NCBI GenBank assembly: GCA_045806505.1
Contig: JBJMJE010000313.1
Location: 1 to 22,816, forward strand
Reading direction: 5' to 3'
Source: DASVFB01 sp045806505
GTDB taxonomy: Bacteria; Actinomycetota; Thermoleophilia; Gaiellales; Gaiellaceae
Length of the DNA stretch: 22,816 nt
The translations under genes and the position numbers were made by a program. The notes below the pieces were generated by a model. That model was not told the origin of the DNA. It did no database searches and saw only the letters and a program-made list of their open reading frames with translations. Numbering within the stretch: the first letter of the stretch is position 1; each line of letters begins with the position of its first letter. Positions 21,143 through 22,816 of the stretch are shown one piece after another.

Positions 21143-22816
21143 GATCTGCCTCCTCGAGTCGATTGGTGCAACCGCCGGATCGCCTGCGGTCGCCGCGCGA
21201 GCCCGTGGTGCGATGCGTGTATCAGCGCGGGCACGCCGCGCAGCCGCTGGATCGCTGCCGGCCGCAGCTCGTATCCCAGAGGCGACGCCTGTATCGCCAC
21301 GCCCGGCGCCAGGCTGGCGTCCATCACTCCGCCTTGGCCGTGCTCGAGACCGAGCACGTGTCCGAGCTCGTGCTCGAGCACGCTGACGAGGTCGATGCGA
21401 TTGCGGGCGTTCGCGTCGGAGCGGTCCGTGGACCAGCCCCAGCCCGCGGCATCGAGATCGAGCATGATCGTCGAGCCGGCGGTGAGGCCGAGGATGGTGC
21501 CGGGAAGCTCCGCGAGCGCCACTGTGACTCCCGCGAAGCGGGCTGCAGGCACTCCGGCCGCAATCCACGACCGCTCAGCGGCCTCGAGCGCCGCCGCCAG
21601 CGTGCTCGCCGACGGCGCCGTCGACGCGGCATCGGTTGCTGTGCCGGCCGAGGTGGCGTTGAGCGGGCTCTCGTCGTTGAGGATCGTGATCGTTCCGTTG
21701 GTGCCGGCGATAGCGGCACCCGAATTCGTGACGTTGACGTTGAAGACCTCGTTCGACTCCTTCGTCTTGTCGCCCACCACCTTGACGGTGACCGTCGCCG
21801 ACGTCTGGCCGGCGGCGAAGGTGACGGTGAAGGTCGCGGACTGGTAGTCCGCTCCGGTCGTGCTCAGCGTCGCCGCGCCGGTCGCGGCAGTCGTGCCCGC
21901 GGGCAGCGGGGTCGGTGTCGCTGCCGTGGCGAGCGTCACCGTGATCGCATACGCCGCCGGAGCCGACAGCGTCACCGTCACGACGAACGACGTGGGCGAC
22001 CCGCTGCCGCCGTTGCCCTCGACCTTCGACAGGTTCGCGACGTTCACCGTCGCCTTGTCGTTGTCGGCGATCGTGCCGGTCTGCGAAACGACGCCGCTGA
22101 TCGTGTACGAGCTGCTCGTGCCGACCGTGAGGATGACGGTCTCGGCGTTCTCGACCGCCGGGTCGTCCGCCGGCGTGACCGTGAGCGTCACCGAGGCGAC
22201 GCCGCCGGGGAGAAGCAGCGTCGAGCCGTTGCCCGCGAGCGTCGCGCCGTTGCTGGCCGTGACCGTGTAGTCGGTTCCCCAGGCCGCCGTGCCGGACCAG
22301 CCGAGGTTCACCGTCAGCGGATCTGCGAGGTTGGCGCCGCGGGTGATGGTGAACACGATCGGCGCCTGGCCCTGCTCTGCGCCGCTCAAGGTCGTTCCGG
22401 TCAGTGCGATCGTGGGCTTGGCGTCGTCGTTGACGATGGTGCCGGTGCCCGTGCCGGTGGCGATCGTTGCGCCCGACGGGCTCGACAGGACGACGGTAAA
22501 CATCTCGTTCAGCTCGAAGAGCGTGTCGCCCTTCACCATGACGGTGACCGTCTGCGACGTCTGGCCGACCCCGAACGTGAGGACGCCCGACGCGGCCGCG
22601 TAGTCGCCCGACGCGACGGTCGCCGTGCCGTCGGCCGTGTTCCACGTAGCTGTAACGGGCGCCGTCGGCGTGTACGACAGCGTGACGGTGAAGGTCGCCG
22701 TGACGGTGCCGCTGTTGCCCTCGGTGACCGAGGCGCTCGAGATCGACGCCGTCGGCGGCACAGGTTCGTCGTTGACGATCGTGATCGTGGTCGAGCTCGT
22801 GCCGATCTTGGCGCCG
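21139..22816 (-). CDS. Calx-beta repeat surface protein with C-terminal metzincin-like peptidase site (5' part missing)
   Basis: 559 residues are visible; the frame stays open through the window edge, so the N-terminus and signal peptide are outside. The GTG at 22761 lies within the repeats and is not the start. In order: the end of one Calx-beta domain (TITIVNDEP), then three complete ones at about 22420-22761, 22054-22419 and 21667-22053, each ending TIVNDDA, TIADNDK or TILNDES and carrying SVTEGN- or NEVFNV-type motifs. These domains bind Ca2+ and occur in adhesins. From 21666 a 175-residue tail contains ALAELPG, GLTAGSTIMLDLDAAGWGW and the zinc motif HELGHVLGLEH (codons 21340-21372), then VMDASLAPG, a likely Met-turn. 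The tail matches the C-terminal domain of large secreted bacterial and cyanobacterial adhesins. Activity is predicted, not shown. Confidence 0.88.
   Translation of the reverse strand, partial: GAKIGTSSTTITIVNDEPVPPTASISSASVTEGNSGTVTATFTVTLSYTPTAPVTATWNTADGTATVASGDYAAASGVLTFGVGQTSQTVTVMVKGDTLFELNEMFTVVLSSPSGATIATGTGTGTIVNDDAKPTIALTGTTLSGAEQGQAPIVFTITRGANLADPLTVNLGWSGTAAWGTDYTVTASNGATLAGNGSTLLLPGGVASVTLTVTPADDPAVENAETVILTVGTSSSYTISGVVSQTGTIADNDKATVNVANLSKVEGNGGSGSPTSFVVTVTLSAPAAYAITVTLATAATPTPLPAGTTAATGAATLSTTGADYQSATFTVTFAAGQTSATVTVKVVGDKTKESNEVFNVNVTNSGAAIAGTNGTITILNDESPLNATSAGTATDAASTAPSASTLAAALEAAERSWIAAGVPAARFAGVTVALAELPGTILGLTAGSTIMLDLDAAGWGWSTDRSDANARNRIDLVSVLEHELGHVLGLEHGQGGVMDASLAPGVAIQASPLGYELRPAAIQRLRGVPALIHASHHGLARRPQAIRRLHQSTRGGRS
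21340..21372 (-). other. Zinc-peptidase motif HExxHxxGxxH
   Basis: These codons read HELGHVLGLEH on the reverse strand: three histidines that bind Zn2+ plus the catalytic Glu, the metzincin signature. A Met follows eight residues later in GGVMDASLAPG, fitting the Met-turn. Confidence 0.85.

Noticed and set aside
21395..22603. Plus-strand frames opposite the Calx-beta gene
   Set aside because: They mirror the Val/Thr-rich repeat codons; no start sites or motifs, while the minus strand carries the domain motifs and peptidase site.
22759..22761. GTG as the start of the Calx-beta protein
   Set aside because: The frame stays open to the window edge and encodes the end of another Calx-beta repeat (TITIVNDE), so the gene starts outside.

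Overview
This is a high-GC (about 70 %), densely packed bacterial window with short intergenic gaps, many ATGA, GTGA and TGATG overlaps, GTG starts and AGGAGG-type ribosome sites. The gene style suggests a soil actinomycete of the Thermoleophilia type (Gaiellales/Solirubrobacterales): a zinc-ribbon/class III cyclase/AAA/TPR regulator, a CopC-CopD fusion, a STAS protein, and secreted Calx-beta proteins. That placement is inference; no rRNA or marker gene is present. No tRNA, rRNA, CRISPR array, integrase or transposase was seen. No stretch over 300 bases lacks a gene; the longest gap, 5519-5748, holds palindromic repeats.

Region 1 (1-5518) looks like cyclic-nucleotide signalling. It has the start of a cNMP-binding-domain protein (minus strand), a divergent metallo-beta-lactamase-fold hydrolase resembling the Rv1339/class II phosphodiesterase group, an unknown secreted protein (minus), a 64-residue zinc-ribbon protein, and a 1119-residue class III cyclase with AAA ATPase and TPR regions. 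Making, breaking and sensing a cyclic nucleotide could all be encoded here.

Region 2 (5749-12537, all minus strand) is a run of tightly coupled genes. In transcription order: a small unknown protein, a membrane protein, a weak hairpin, a small membrane protein, a His-rich membrane protein, a CopC-CopD copper protein, an NAD-dependent epimerase with no canonical start codon, an ornithine cyclodeaminase/mu-crystallin family enzyme, an SRPBCC protein and a kynureninase-like PLP enzyme. Copper handling and amino-acid-type metabolism therefore appear to share one transcript.

Region 3 (12614-13896, plus) is a STAS anti-anti-sigma factor overlapping a quinone-oxidoreductase-type MDR gene. It ends at a strong hairpin facing the next operon.

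Region 4 (13961-18413) is a carbohydrate-type ABC importer: two permeases and a Tat-exported binding protein on minus, with the MalK/UgpC-like ATPase divergent on plus.

Region 5 (18494-22816, minus) encodes exported proteins: a Calx-beta repeat protein with a C-terminal metzincin-like HExxHxxGxxH site (5' end outside the window), a small four-Cys secreted protein, a secreted protein made of two duplicated halves, and a lipoprotein.

Three copies of a palindrome with core GGCCGGGGTCTGACCCC lie only between converging gene ends (5574-5606, 5718-5749, 18430-18461). They look like a REP-type dispersed repeat that may also serve as a bidirectional terminator.
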